This document shows positions 1 to 8,619 of a stretch of 64,000 nt of DNA, piece after piece. Source of the stretch: Candidatus Nitrosopelagicus sp. GTDB taxonomy: Archaea; Thermoproteota; Nitrososphaeria; Nitrososphaerales; Nitrosopumilaceae. The translations under genes and the position numbers were made by a program. The notes beneath the pieces were generated by a model. It saw only the letters and a list, made by a program, of their open reading frames with translations. It was not told where the DNA came from and did not search any database. The DNA is taken from contig JAOMDA010000003.1 of the NCBI GenBank assembly GCA_028345295.1, positions 28,582 through 92,581 on the forward strand, written 5' to 3'. Positions within the stretch are counted from its first letter, which is position 1. Every line of letters begins with the position of its first letter.

Positions 1-1617
1 TCTAAAGTTATCATTATTTTCATTATCTTCTGCTAATGGACCTTTCATTTTTCTCATTTTATCTGCTGTTTGCCAGTTTCTTGTTGTAACCTCTCCAACT
101 CTTCCCATTGCTTGACTGTCTGAAGACATCATACTAAGTGCCCCTACGTCATGGAGAATGTCTTCTGCAGCAATTGTCTCAGCTCTAATTCTTGATTCTG
201 CAAATGAAATATCCTCTGGAACTGATGGGTTCAAATGATGACATACCATCATCATGTCAAGATGTTCTTCTAGTGTATTGGTGGTAAATGGTCTTGTAGG
301 ATTAGTAGAGGACGGTAAAATATTTGGTTCTGAAGCTATTTTCATAATATCTGGGGCATGACCACCTCCTGCTCCTTCTGTATGATATGTATGAATTACT
401 CTTCCATTGATTGCTGCAATTGTATCGTCTACATACCCACATTCATTTAGAGTATCGGTATGTATCGCAACTTGAGTATCTGTCTTATCTGCCACATTTA
501 ATGCAGAATTAATCGTAGCTGGAGTGGTTCCCCAATCTTCATGTAATTTCAATCCACATGCACCTGCCTTGACTTGCTCCAACAATGATTCTTCTCTGGA
601 ATCATTCCCTTTACACAAAAATCCAAAATTCAATGGAAATTCTTCCACTGCTTGAATCATTTTGTGAATATTAAATTCACCTGGGGTGCATGTTGTTGCA
701 TTTGTGCCATCTGCAGGTCCTGTACCTCCTCCAATCATTGTAGTGGTTCCATTACAAATTGCATCAATTGCTTGTTGAGGTGATATGAAATGTATATGAC
801 TGTCAATTGTACCAGGTGTACAGATTGTATGCTCTCCAGAAATTATTTCTGTATTAGATGATACGATGATATCTACATCATCCATTACATCTGGATTACC
901 TGCATTTCCAACTCCTAAAATTTTTCCATCTTTAATTCCAATGTCTGCTTTAATTATTCCTAATTTAGGATCAATAATCATTGCATTGGTGATCACCAAA
1001 TCTGCAGAATCCTTGCGTAATACTCCGCTTGCTTGACCAAGACCATCTCGTGCACTCTTTCCGCCACCAAATACTAGTTCATCTCCATACTTGATCAAAT
1101 CTTTTTCAATTTCCATCACTAGGTCTGTATCTGCCAGTCTAACTCTATCACCTTTGGTTGGACCAAACAACTCCACGTATCTAATACGTGGAATTTCTAA
1201 TGAAGTTGATTCATGTTCTATATTTTCTAAAACACTTTTGAAGCCTTTTTCATGAATATTCTTAATAGCCTCTTCTCTTTTCGATTCCAGTTCTCCACTT
1301 ACTAGTCCACTAAATCCAAATATCGTTTTGGTTCCTCCAAACTCTACAACTTCAACATGTTTTGATTCTCCTGGTTCAAATCTTATCGATGTACCTGATG
1401 ATATGTTTAGATGATATCCTAATGCTTTTTCTCTATCAAACTCTAATGCCTTATTTGCTTCGGCAAAATGTGTATGGGAACCAACTTGGATTGGCCTATC
1501 TCCTGTATTTGAAACACTGAGTTTGAATGTTTTTTTTGAATCATTGGCGATTATGTTGCCATCTTCTGGCATATACTCTCCTATATGAGGTGTTTTAGAA
1601 CGCCATCTAGAAATCAT
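1..1617 (-). CDS. ureBC: Urease beta-alpha fusion (UreB-UreC), C-terminus cut by window edge
   Basis: Cytoplasmic nickel enzyme that hydrolyses urea to ammonia and carbamate. Reading from ATG at 1617 gives 539 open codons to the window edge, with no stop. Residues about 11-110 are a UreB (beta) domain; after a linker of about 35 residues with no internal Met, UreC starts at [15 protein letters not shown] (147-161). All active-site residues are visible: H274 and H276 (HIH), the carbamylated K357 (GLKLHEDWG), H386, H412, flap C459-H460 (MVCHHL), and D500 ([12 protein letters not shown]). The last part of UreC (about 160 residues) lies outside the window. It sits 5 bp after ureA, so it is cotranscribed. 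Beta and alpha are separate genes in most bacteria, so the fusion is notable. Identity is certain; the fusion rests on my own reading of the frame. Confidence 0.95.
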   Translation of the reverse strand, partial: MISRWRSKTPHIGEYMPEDGNIIANDSKKTFKLSVSNTGDRPIQVGSHTHFAEANKALEFDREKALGYHLNISSGTSIRFEPGESKHVEVVEFGGTKTIFGFSGLVSGELESKREEAIKNIHEKGFKSVLENIEHESTSLEIPRIRYVELFGPTKGDRVRLADTDLVMEIEKDLIKYGDELVFGGGKSARDGLGQASGVLRKDSADLVITNAMIIDPKLGIIKADIGIKDGKILGVGNAGNPDVMDDVDIIVSSNTEIISGEHTICTPGTIDSHIHFISPQQAIDAICNGTTTMIGGGTGPADGTNATTCTPGEFNIHKMIQAVEEFPLNFGFLCKGNDSREESLLEQVKAGACGLKLHEDWGTTPATINSALNVADKTDTQVAIHTDTLNECGYVDDTIAAINGRVIHTYHTEGAGGGHAPDIMKIASEPNILPSSTNPTRPFTTNTLEEHLDMMMVCHHLNPSVPEDISFAESRIRAETIAAEDILHDVGALSMMSSDSQAMGRVGEVTTRNWQTADKMRKMKGPLAEDNENNDNFR

Positions 1618-1622
1618 ATTTA

Positions 1623-1925
1623 TCACACTATGGGGTCGTGAATTGTCACGAGTTTTGTTCCATCGTTAAATGTGGCTTCCACCTGAATTGTATGAATAAT
1701 ATCTAAGACTCCTGGCATTACATCTTCTTTTTTTAACACATTTTTTCCTGAACTCATCAAGTCAGAAACTGATTTTCCATCTCTTGCGCCTTCTACAATA
1801 TGATCAGCTATTATCGCAACTGACTCTGGATGATTTAATTTTAATCCTCGTGCTTTTCGTTTTCGAGCGAGTTCTGCAGTCATAAAAATATGTAATTTAT
1901 CTATTTCTCGTGGTGTAAGATTCAT
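1623..1925 (-). CDS. ureA: Urease gamma subunit UreA
   Basis: Smallest structural subunit of urease, packing with the beta and alpha subunits in the (abc)3 complex. The 100-residue length is that of a stand-alone gamma subunit. Recognisable family stretches are [13 protein letters not shown] at the N-terminus, [20 protein letters not shown] in the middle and the [20 protein letters not shown] region near the end. It is the first gene of the leftward urease arm, 5 bp before the beta-alpha fusion and 73 bp from the divergent accessory genes. Confidence 0.95.
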   Translation of the reverse strand: MNLTPREIDKLHIFMTAELARKRKARGLKLNHPESVAIIADHIVEGARDGKSVSDLMSSGKNVLKKEDVMPGVLDIIHTIQVEATFNDGTKLVTIHDPIV

Positions 1926-1998
1926 ACTTTGATTGTTTTTTTGTCATATATATTATTTAGAATTAAAAATTTATCTTCATAGTTTATAGGATAGATCT
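1926..1998. promoter_or_regulatory. Divergent urease promoter region
   Basis: These 73 bp separate ureA (leftward) from ureE (rightward). An AT-only core, AATATATA on the minus strand around 1945-1955, lies 20-30 bp from the ureA ATG. AAAAATTTAT at 1965-1974 lies about 28 bp before the ureE ATG. Both distances fit leaderless archaeal transcription from a TATA box. No clear repeated operator is visible. Confidence 0.45.
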
Positions 1999-2505
1999 AT
2001 GTTAATTATTAAAAAAATTTTAGGTAATATTTACAGTGATATATCATTAAACAAAAAATTTGAAGAATCTAAAATAAGTGGTAATCTTCAAAAATTATTT
2101 TTGAGTAGATCTGAAATGGAAAAAATACATCTAAGAAAGGAAACTGACGGTGGATTAGAAATTGGTCTGACATTTGAAACAGGAACAAAGCTTCATCATG
2201 GAGATGTTCTAAATGATGAAACATCATTAATTGTAATTAATCAAATCCCAGAAAAAATTATCAAAGTTAGATTCAAAAGCGATACATTTTCCTCAAACTT
2301 GGCTGTCATAGTAGGTCATGTGATTGGAAATAGACATCGTCCAATTTCTCTTAACGATGATTCCAGTGTATCATTTCCAATACATGATGATTCCGAGATT
2401 GATTTATTTCAGAAATTATTTCAAGATGCTAATCAGTATTTAATTCTCAATATTGAAGAAACTATATTTGTTCCAAATGATAGCATGAATGTACATGAAC
2501 ACTGA
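1999..2505 (+). CDS. ureE: Urease accessory protein UreE (nickel chaperone)
   Basis: Delivers Ni(II) to the urease activation complex. It has 168 residues with the two-domain UreE layout: an N-terminal beta domain (about 1-75) and a C-terminal domain holding GHVIGNRHRPI around residues 107-117, where the conserved His of the metal site lies. The tail ends in HEH, a short form of the His-rich tail seen in other UreE proteins. First gene of ureE-F-G-D; its end overlaps ureF by 17 bp, suggesting translational coupling. Confidence 0.9.
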   Translation: MLIIKKILGNIYSDISLNKKFEESKISGNLQKLFLSRSEMEKIHLRKETDGGLEIGLTFETGTKLHHGDVLNDETSLIVINQIPEKIIKVRFKSDTFSSNLAVIVGHVIGNRHRPISLNDDSSVSFPIHDDSEIDLFQKLFQDANQYLILNIEETIFVPNDSMNVHEH

Positions 2506-3187
2506 TTTTTCTGATCTTAGCATAATGCAAATGTCTGATTCATTTTTTCCTACAGGATTATACACAATGTCAAATGGATTAGAAACATTATTTGATGAAA
2601 AACAGATTCAAACAGTTGATCAAATTGAGGAATTAATTACCACCATAATTTCTTATCAACTTGGTCCTGCTGATTGTGTTGCATTATCAAATTCATATGA
2701 TTTTGCAAAATCAAATGATGTCGATAAAGTAATTCAGTGTGATAAAATGCTTTACTCGATGAAGCTTGTAAAGGAATCTCGTGATGCTATGTGTAGAAGT
2801 GGATCACAGATGATAAAATGTGTAAAATCATTTACAAATAATAATTTTTTAGATTTGTACTACAAAGAAATTAGTAAATCAAATACACCTGCTACACATC
2901 CAATTGTAATTGCAGTTTGTTCTAGCATACTTGGAATAGAAAAAGAAAAAGCTGCAATGATGCTACTTTATGGATTTACTGTTAGTACTATTGGTGCAGC
3001 ACTAAGATTAGGTCTAATAGATCACATTCAAAGTCAACAAATACTGCATAATTTAAAACCACATATGGTAAGCACCATTGAAAAATTTATGTCAACTTCT
3101 ATTGAAAACATGTGGCAGTTTGCACCTGAATATGATTTAGTTCAAATGACACATGAGCAAAAATTTTCTAAAATGTTTATCACATGA
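2489..3187 (+). CDS. ureF: Urease accessory protein UreF
   Basis: Component of the UreD-UreF-UreG complex that inserts nickel and CO2 into apo-urease. It has 232 residues, mostly helical, with the UreF opening QMSDSFFPTGLYTMSNGLET and the later HPIVIAVCSSILGI stretch. Two starts are close together (ATG 2489 and ATG 2495); either overlaps the ureE 3' end. The position between ureE and ureG is the standard order. Confidence 0.9.
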   Translation: MYMNTDFSDLSIMQMSDSFFPTGLYTMSNGLETLFDEKQIQTVDQIEELITTIISYQLGPADCVALSNSYDFAKSNDVDKVIQCDKMLYSMKLVKESRDAMCRSGSQMIKCVKSFTNNNFLDLYYKEISKSNTPATHPIVIAVCSSILGIEKEKAAMMLLYGFTVSTIGAALRLGLIDHIQSQQILHNLKPHMVSTIEKFMSTSIENMWQFAPEYDLVQMTHEQKFSKMFIT

Positions 3188-3205
3188 TATGGAATTGAGA
3201 TTATA

Positions 3206-3862
3206 ATGAGTTCAAGAATACCACGTATTGGAATTGGCGGTCCTGTTGGATGTGGTAAGAGTATGCTGATTGAAAAAGTCGTACCATTATTAGCAAAAAA
3301 AAATTACCGTGTATGTATAATTTCTAATGATGTAATTTCAAAAGAGGATGCTGATAGAATGAGAAAAAATCTTTCAACTGATCAAGGTCTTCTGCCTGAA
3401 AACTTGGTAATTGGGCTTGCAACAGGTGGATGCCCACATACTGCAGTAAGAGAGGATCCATCCATAAATCTTTCAGTGATAGAAGAAATAGAATCAAAAC
3501 ATGATGATTTGGACTTGATTATAATTGAAAGTGGAGGGGATAACATTACAACTACTTTTAGTCCAGCCTTGGCAGATTATTTCATTTACATCGTAGATGT
3601 TTCTGGAGGTGATAAGTATCCTAGAAAAAGGGGATTAGGAATTGAGACAAGTGATTTACTTGTTATTAACAAAATTGATCTTGCAAGTATGGTTGATGCA
3701 AATTTAGATGTAATGGAACGTGATGCAAAAATTGTAAGAAAAAACAAACCACATGTATTAGTAAATTGTAAAACCAATCAAGGCATAGACCAAGTTACAG
3801 AGCATATAATTCATGATGTATTTTTTGATCAGCCACCAAAAACAGTTACAGCGAGTGTCTGA
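3206..3862 (+). CDS. ureG: Urease accessory GTPase UreG
   Basis: SIMIBI-class GTPase that powers nickel insertion into urease. Motifs in order: P-loop GGPVGCGKS (residues 11-19), NDVISKEDAD, the CPH metal motif in GGCPHTAVREDPS, the ESGGDN switch, and the guanine-specificity motif NKIDLA. Length of 218 is close to the family norm. It ends 2 bp before ureD. Confidence 0.96.
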   Translation: MSSRIPRIGIGGPVGCGKSMLIEKVVPLLAKKNYRVCIISNDVISKEDADRMRKNLSTDQGLLPENLVIGLATGGCPHTAVREDPSINLSVIEEIESKHDDLDLIIIESGGDNITTTFSPALADYFIYIVDVSGGDKYPRKRGLGIETSDLLVINKIDLASMVDANLDVMERDAKIVRKNKPHVLVNCKTNQGIDQVTEHIIHDVFFDQPPKTVTASV

Positions 3863-3864
3863 TA

Positions 3865-4761
3865 ATGAGTTTAAAATTTTGTTCTCCAGAGAAAATTCCT
3901 TCTGAAATAAAATTCTATGACAAAAAAATCTCACAAATGGATGTTGGTAAAACTGGAAAAATTGGGTATCTAAAAATAGATTTAAAACATGATTTACAAA
4001 AAAATAAAACAATAATCACACATCAAAAATCACAAGTTCCACTTTTTATTCAAAAAGCATTGTATTATGATGAAACAATCCCATCAATGGCACATCTCTT
4101 TATTTTATCTCCATCAGGTGGAATACTACAAGGTGACAGGTATAGGACAGACATTACATTGACAAATAATGCTATATCCCATATCACAACACAAGGTGCA
4201 ACTAGAATCTATAAAATGGATTCAAATTATGCAACACAAATTATTAATCTGAATGTTAGTGAAAATTCATATTTAGAATTTATTCCAGAGCAACTTATTC
4301 CATATAAGAATTCTAGGTATTATCAAAAAATTAATTTCAATGTTGATAAAAGTTCAACACTTGTTTATTCTGAGATAATTGTTCCTGGCAGAGTTGCAAT
4401 GGGTGAATTATTTGATTATGATATTTGTTATTTGAAATCATCTGGCAGAGATGGTGACCAAATTTTATTTAATGATTCATGCATTTTGGAGCCTAAAAAA
4501 CAGAAAATTACAATTTCATCAGTTCTTGGAAACAATACAATTCTTGCATCAATATACATTCTAACCAAAAAAGAAAATATTTCAAATCTGAAAGATGGCA
4601 TTTATGCTCATTTTCAGGCTACTGATGAAATAAAATCTGGTTTGAGTATTTTACCAAATGATTCTGGGTTAGTAATTAGAATTTTAGGAAATTCATCAGA
4701 AGAAATTCGTACAAGCATCTATAATATTGCAAAGATTGTAAGAAAACATGTTTTATTGTAG
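3865..4761 (+). CDS. ureD: Urease accessory protein UreD/UreH
   Basis: Scaffold that binds apo-urease and recruits UreF and UreG. It has 298 residues and carries the family core: ILSPSGGILQGDRYR, THITTQGATRIYKMD-like, and FIPEQLIPYKNSRYYQ, followed by IVPGRVAMGE. Last gene of the ureEFGD run, starting 2 bp after the ureG stop (TAATG arrangement). Confidence 0.92.
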   Translation: MSLKFCSPEKIPSEIKFYDKKISQMDVGKTGKIGYLKIDLKHDLQKNKTIITHQKSQVPLFIQKALYYDETIPSMAHLFILSPSGGILQGDRYRTDITLTNNAISHITTQGATRIYKMDSNYATQIINLNVSENSYLEFIPEQLIPYKNSRYYQKINFNVDKSSTLVYSEIIVPGRVAMGELFDYDICYLKSSGRDGDQILFNDSCILEPKKQKITISSVLGNNTILASIYILTKKENISNLKDGIYAHFQATDEIKSGLSILPNDSGLVIRILGNSSEEIRTSIYNIAKIVRKHVLL

Positions 4762-4766
4762 GTCTC

Positions 4767-4784
4767 ATTCTATATACTTAGAAT
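4767..4784. promoter_or_regulatory. Inverted repeat upstream of the paired winged-helix genes
   Basis: ATTCTA-TATACT-TAGAAT is a perfect 6-bp inverted repeat with a 6-bp centre, directly upstream of an AT-rich box (AAAAATAAAT, 4789-4798) that could be the TATA element for the gene at 4823. The placement suits autoregulation, but this is inferred from position only. Confidence 0.35.
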
Positions 4785-4822
4785 AATTAAAAATAAATAG
4801 ATAGGTATTTTAGAAATTGTAA

Positions 4823-5158
4823 ATGACTAAACGATTAACATTACCACAATTAAAAAAATATGATGTTACACAAAAGGTTGTTGACATGTTAGCTGATGCA
4901 GAATCACGTACTATATTATTTTCAGTTATTAAAAAAGGTAAAACTGCATCAGAGCTTTCTCAAAAACATAAAATACCGTTGAGTTCAGTTTACAAAAAAA
5001 TTTCAGACCTGGAAGAATTAACTTTGATAAAAGTTGATAGTTGGAGAATTTCAGATAGTGGTAGAAAATTTAAGATTTACAAAAGTAGAATTAAACATGC
5101 TGAAATAAGTATAAAAAAACCTGAAGTTACATTAGTTCTTACCCCAAATGCTGTGTGA
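4823..5158 (+). CDS. Winged-helix DNA-binding protein, copy A
   Basis: A 111-residue protein with an ArsR/TrmB-like helix-turn-helix: KGKTASELSQKHKIP-LSSVYKKISDLEELTLI (about residues 33-68), followed by a beta wing ending in KIYKSRI. No effector domain is visible. It is clearly paralogous to the next gene (shared YDxTQK, LFSV, SSVYKxxxxLExLTL and FYKSRI/IYKSRI segments) and overlaps it by 11 bp. It lies 61 bp after ureD on the same strand, so it could regulate urease, but no direct evidence links them. Confidence 0.85.
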   Translation: MTKRLTLPQLKKYDVTQKVVDMLADAESRTILFSVIKKGKTASELSQKHKIPLSSVYKKISDLEELTLIKVDSWRISDSGRKFKIYKSRIKHAEISIKKPEVTLVLTPNAV

Positions 5159-5531
5159 GTTAATGCGAAAAAGTATAATTCGAGAAGCGTTACCAAAGCC
5201 TAACGTTTTACAATTGAGTGAATATGATATCACCCAAAAAATAATGGATTCTCTTGTAAATCCTTGTCATAGAGCAGTTTTATTTTCTGTTGTAACTGAA
5301 TCTAAAATAGCAAATCAGATATCAGAGGATCTGAATATTTCACTGTCAGCAGTTTATAAGACATTAGGAAAACTTGAAGGATTAACATTAGTTTTTGTTG
5401 AAAAATTTGAACTTAAAGAAGGTAAAAAAATCAAATTTTATAAAAGCAGGATAGGTAATGCAGAAATTGCACTACATACTGATGATGCTATATTGAAATT
5501 ATATCCAAATAAAGCAGTAATTGATACTTAG
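5148..5531 (+). CDS. Winged-helix DNA-binding protein, copy B
   Basis: Paralogue of the preceding gene: QISEDLNISLSAVYKTLGKLEGL forms the recognition helix and FYKSRIGNAEIAL matches the same stretch in copy A. ATG at 5148 overlaps copy A by 11 bp; a second in-frame ATG at 5163, 4 bp after the copy A stop, is equally plausible and gives 122 residues. A tandem pair of this kind may act as a heterodimer (inference). Confidence 0.83.
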   Translation: MLCELMRKSIIREALPKPNVLQLSEYDITQKIMDSLVNPCHRAVLFSVVTESKIANQISEDLNISLSAVYKTLGKLEGLTLVFVEKFELKEGKKIKFYKSRIGNAEIALHTDDAILKLYPNKAVIDT

Positions 5532-5537
5532 ATATGG

Positions 5538-5933
5538 TTGACAATATTGGTGGATTCAAAATTTATTGCTGTGATATGCATTTCTGCAGGTATAGCTGGA
5601 ATATTAGCTGCCATTTTTCTTCTTTTTCCAACTAGTGTAACATCTGGTGAATATGGTATAATGGTTGATCCAACAAAAGAAAAGCAGAGCCTTTTCATTA
5701 TGGCAAGAGTCTCAATTGAAAATACTGGGGCACTGCCATTAACCAACGTACGAGTAAATTTTGGTGATGGTGATATACTTTCACTTGGAATATTAAAACC
5801 AGGCCAAAATATTATTGTTTCACCACCATCAGGAAATTCATTGCAGTATGTAATTGTAACATCTGATGAAGATATCTACGTAAGTAAGGCATACAGAGAA
5901 CCAATACCTATGCCTGGAATGATGGGGTCTTAA
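5538..5933 (+). CDS. Membrane-anchored protein with small exported beta domain
   Basis: 131 residues starting from TTG (5538); later TTG/GTG codons at 5547 and 5550 are alternatives and no in-frame ATG precedes the helix. Residues 9-30 are one hydrophobic helix (FIAVICISAGIAGILAAIFL), then an outside domain of about 100 residues containing VSIENTGALPLTNVRVNFGDGD and SLGILKPGQ, typical of a CARDB/FxLYD-like beta sandwich. It begins 6 bp after regulator B and its stop abuts the purC ATG. Function unknown. Confidence 0.75.
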   Translation: MTILVDSKFIAVICISAGIAGILAAIFLLFPTSVTSGEYGIMVDPTKEKQSLFIMARVSIENTGALPLTNVRVNFGDGDILSLGILKPGQNIIVSPPSGNSLQYVIVTSDEDIYVSKAYREPIPMPGMMGS

Positions 5934-6758
5934 ATGAAATTTCTTACTTCTGGTAAAGTAAAGGATGTCTATGAGGTAGACAACGAAACTCTTCTTTTCA
6001 AATTTAGTAATCGTGTGTCAGCATATGATGTTAAATTCAAAGATGAAATTCCAAAAAAAGGTGAAGTGTTATCAAAATTTGCAGAGTTTTGGTTTGAAAC
6101 TTTAGATATACCAAATCATTTTGTAGAAACAAAATCTGATACAGAAATAATTGTAAAAAAAATGCAGATGTTACCAATTGAGTGTGTGGTGAGAGGTTAT
6201 TTTTATGGAAGTATGGTTTCAAGATGGAAGAATGGCATGATATCGTTACATGATGGTGCATCTTCTGAATTGGCAGCAAAACTATCAGAACCAATTTTTG
6301 ATCCTACAACAAAATCAACACATGACATTCCAGTAAATCGTGAGGAATCTATTTCACAAAATCTAGTTACATCAGAAGAATTTGATTGGTTATCACAAAA
6401 ATCTATTGAGATTTACAATAAAATGGCTAATATTTCTGAAAAAGCAGGATTCATTTTAGCTGATTTGAAACTTGAATTTGGAAAATTAGATGGTAAAATT
6501 ACTTTAGGTGATTCAATTGGCCCTGATGAGTATAGATTATGGCCTATTGATTCCTATGAAGTTGGAAAAATACAAGAAGCCTATGATAAGCAATTACTTC
6601 GTGATTGGTTAACTGCTAATGGATACCAAAAACAGTTTAATGAAACACGTCAGCGTGGTGAAGAACCAGTTGCACCTAGTATTCCTAAAGAAATTATAGA
6701 TAAAATGACTCAACGTTATACTACTGCATATGAACGCACGACTGGAAAAACCCTATAA
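5934..6758 (+). CDS. purC: SAICAR synthetase PurC
   Basis: Joins aspartate to CAIR with ATP hydrolysis in purine synthesis. 274 residues with the family motifs: [10 protein letters not shown] at the start, [18 protein letters not shown]-like [32 protein letters not shown] and the signature [13 protein letters not shown]. It starts directly at the stop of the upstream membrane protein, so it is probably cotranscribed. purK, purE and purP occur elsewhere in the window. Confidence 0.96.
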   Translation: MKFLTSGKVKDVYEVDNETLLFKFSNRVSAYDVKFKDEIPKKGEVLSKFAEFWFETLDIPNHFVETKSDTEIIVKKMQMLPIECVVRGYFYGSMVSRWKNGMISLHDGASSELAAKLSEPIFDPTTKSTHDIPVNREESISQNLVTSEEFDWLSQKSIEIYNKMANISEKAGFILADLKLEFGKLDGKITLGDSIGPDEYRLWPIDSYEVGKIQEAYDKQLLRDWLTANGYQKQFNETRQRGEEPVAPSIPKEIIDKMTQRYTTAYERTTGKTL

Positions 6759-6782
6759 CTCGATTTTTCTTTTGTATTAAAT

Positions 6783-6803
6783 TCTAAAATTCACTGTTTT
6801 AGA
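6783..6803 (+). terminator. Hairpin downstream of purC
   Basis: TCTAAAA-ttcactg-TTTTAGA is a perfect 7-bp stem with a 7-base loop, 25 bp after the purC stop and surrounded by T-runs (6765-6772 and 6804-6811). It could end or stabilise the purC transcript. Archaeal terminators mainly need the T-run, so the stem is only supportive. Confidence 0.35.
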
Positions 6804-6874
6804 CATTTTTGAGTGCATTGATGGGCATTTTTTCAAAATTTCAGAATTTTTTGATTTTTTCATTTTTTTTGTAT

Positions 6875-6893
6875 TACTATCAATATATTAGTA
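6875..6893. promoter_or_regulatory. Palindromic operator 1
   Basis: TACTATCAATATATTAGTA: TACTA/TAGTA arms around an AT core. It is almost identical to operator 2, whose start lies 41 bp further on (about four helical turns). Together they sit ahead of the ArsR-like gene at 7013. Confidence 0.6.
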
Positions 6894-6915
6894 ATAATAC
6901 TATATTATTTGGCTA

Positions 6916-6934
6916 TACTATCAAATAATTAGTA
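6916..6934. promoter_or_regulatory. Palindromic operator 2
   Basis: TACTATCAAATAATTAGTA matches operator 1 at 17 of 19 positions. It ends immediately before a TATA box, so a bound protein would cover the TFB recognition element. This is the expected position for autoregulation by the downstream gene. Confidence 0.6.
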
Positions 6935-6935
6935 G

Positions 6936-6943
6936 TATAAAAA
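6936..6943 (+). promoter_or_regulatory. TATA box for the ArsR-like regulator
   Basis: TATAAAAA followed by more A/T, directly next to operator 2. Transcription would begin about 25 bp downstream (about 6963-6968), leaving a leader of roughly 45 bases before the ATG at 7013. Confidence 0.5.
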
Positions 6944-7012
6944 AATTAATGCGATAGGACAAAAAAATATGATACAGCCAATTTTTAGCTTAGATCCAAA
7001 TAAAATTAATAC

Positions 7013-7513
7013 ATGTCAACATTATTGGAAAAACCAATATCGGTAAATCGAATATTAACAACAAGTATTGGTCATGCTAAAGCAATAGAAGACCCTGCTA
7101 GGGCAAAAATTGTCCAAATGTTGTATAACAGAAATTTAAATGCTGAACAAATCACTCTTCAATTAAAGAAACAAGGACATAAGAAAGCACTTACAACAAT
7201 CAGACACCATCTTGACATTTTAAAAGAATCAGGGTTAATCGAGATTGTTAGAATTGAAGAAAGTCGTGGCGCAATTAGCAAATTTTATGGAACGTCAACA
7301 AAATTATTGGACTATGAAACTCCCAAAGATTTTGATGAGAAGTATTCCGGATTGATAAAATCTACATCAACTAAGTTAGAAAAAATTGTCCATTCAATGT
7401 CTAAAAAGACTGGAAAAACTACCAAATCTGATGTCAAACGTGAATTTAATCAGTATTTGATGATGGAGATAGTTAATCGTGCTATGACTAGTGTTTTAGA
7501 AGCAAAAACCTAG
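7013..7513 (+). CDS. ArsR-like winged-helix regulator
   Basis: 166 residues. The N-terminal half is a winged helix: IEDPARAKIVQMLYNRNLNAEQI, then TIRHHLDILKESGLIEIVR as recognition helix, then a wing reaching SKFYGTS. The C-terminal half (about 105-166) is helical and Lys-rich, probably for dimerisation. No metal-binding Cys cluster is visible. Its promoter carries two matching palindromes, which supports self-regulation. It converges with the next gene, overlapping by 4 bp. Confidence 0.85.
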   Translation: MSTLLEKPISVNRILTTSIGHAKAIEDPARAKIVQMLYNRNLNAEQITLQLKKQGHKKALTTIRHHLDILKESGLIEIVRIEESRGAISKFYGTSTKLLDYETPKDFDEKYSGLIKSTSTKLEKIVHSMSKKTGKTTKSDVKREFNQYLMMEIVNRAMTSVLEAKT

Positions 7514-7926
7514 GATACTTCTATAATCATATTTCCTTTAGTTTTTGGATTCTGAAGTATTTTAACAAAATCTCTTGGTATATCACTAGAAGCATTATCA
7601 CAGTTTATTGCAATTGTTCTAGAGCATGTAAACGCACTTTTTCTTAAAACAATATCCTTTGTATGTTTTAGAGATAGTTTCTCTGAGCCATATCCGTTAA
7701 TTGTGAATTTTTTACCATTTGCCTCTATAGAAAACAAAATTTTTGTTTTTGTATTTTGAATTTTTTTCTTCATTTTTTCAGGTAAATCCATACATGAAAT
7801 ATCTGCTCCAACACCTACTATACAGTCACCATTAGTAGTTAATTCTGAATCTTTTGTAATTTCTATAGTTTTTTCATGAAGAGAAAGTATGTTCTTATGA
7901 CCTAAAAATGGCACAGAGATTTTCAT
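7510..7926 (-). CDS. DUF371-family archaeal protein
   Basis: Start chosen at ATG 7926 (138 residues), because the family begins near PFLGHKNILSLHEKTIEIT; an upstream in-frame start at 7959 adds 11 unlikely residues. Conserved-looking segments are GDCIVGVGAD and AFTCSRTIAINCDNASSDIP. This fits the archaeal DUF371 family as I recall it; biochemical function unknown. It is transcribed towards the ArsR-like gene and divergently from the split-barrel gene. Confidence 0.75.
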   Translation of the reverse strand: MKISVPFLGHKNILSLHEKTIEITKDSELTTNGDCIVGVGADISCMDLPEKMKKKIQNTKTKILFSIEANGKKFTINGYGSEKLSLKHTKDIVLRKSAFTCSRTIAINCDNASSDIPRDFVKILQNPKTKGNMIIEVS

Positions 7927-7976
7927 AGTTTTTGTGTGTATAAGAGAAATAAATATCACATTTTATCTAATTTAGT

Positions 7977-8384
7977 ATGGATTCTAAGGTAGAAAAACTG
8001 CTTAATGGAAAAAATCTAGTTTTTTTGGCCACCACCATGTCTGATGGGTCTCCACAAGTTACTCCAGTTTGGGGAAATTTTGTTAATTCATACATTTTGA
8101 TAAACACTGCAGAAGGTAGGCTAAAACACAAAAACATACTTAGAGATCCTCGAGTTGCAATTTCAGTAGTTGACGCTAAAAATCCTCTTGATATGACATC
8201 AATTCGTGGTAAAGTTATTGCAATTTTGCCTGATTATGAATACAAACATGCTGATTTTCTTACAAAACAATACATGGGAAAAGAAAAGTATCCATTCAAA
8301 CGCCCTGGAGAAAAGAGAATCACACTCAAAATTGAACCTGAAAGAGTTTTTATTCTCCCTGAATTGGAAATGTCTAACGACTAA
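7977..8384 (+). CDS. PPOX-class split-barrel flavin/F420-binding protein
   Basis: 135 residues with the pyridoxamine-phosphate-oxidase-like barrel: LVFLATTMSDGSPQVTPVWGNF near the N-terminus, NILRDPRVAISVVD, IRGKVIAI, and a C-terminal KIEPERVFIL. Proteins of this type bind FMN or F420 and reduce varied substrates; F420 is plausible in a thaumarchaeon, but the cofactor cannot be read from sequence alone. 50 bp from the divergent DUF371 gene. Confidence 0.85.
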   Translation: MDSKVEKLLNGKNLVFLATTMSDGSPQVTPVWGNFVNSYILINTAEGRLKHKNILRDPRVAISVVDAKNPLDMTSIRGKVIAILPDYEYKHADFLTKQYMGKEKYPFKRPGEKRITLKIEPERVFILPELEMSND

Positions 8385-8392
8385 CTAAAATT

Positions 8393-8421
8393 AATATTTC
8401 TAAACTCGAATTTAGAAACAT
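8393..8421. promoter_or_regulatory. 29-bp element, copy 1 (near-palindromic operator)
   Basis: The core at 8397-8418 has perfect 8-bp arms, TTTCTAAA and TTTAGAAA, around a TCGA centre. The whole 29 bp recurs exactly in reverse complement at 9319-9347. Copy 1 runs into ATATAATATC (8420-8429), a likely TATA box for the microprotein gene at 8466. Confidence 0.65.
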
Positions 8422-8465
8422 ATAATATCTAACATCTCAGATTAACGTATTCTTAAACAGAGTTT

Positions 8466-8612
8466 ATGCGTAATAGTATCATGCATCCAGACACAAATAA
8501 GAACGGTATTTTTTCAAGTGATAAACCAAAAAACATTCCAAAGTTTTGGTATCCATTAACTCTTGGTGTAATAATCACTTGGATTATTTTCTCATTAGTT
8601 GTTGTAAAATAG
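8466..8612 (+). CDS. 48-residue membrane microprotein
   Basis: Read directly: ATG at 8466 to TAG at 8612. A polar N-terminal half (MRNSIMHPDTNKNG...) is followed by a single hydrophobic helix, FWYPLTLGVIITWIIFSLVV, ending in Lys. A likely TATA box lies 37-46 bp upstream, next to the 29-bp element. No known family recognised; a single-pass membrane peptide is the best description. Confidence 0.6.
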   Translation: MRNSIMHPDTNKNGIFSSDKPKNIPKFWYPLTLGVIITWIIFSLVVVK

Positions 8613-8619
8613 GTAAAAA

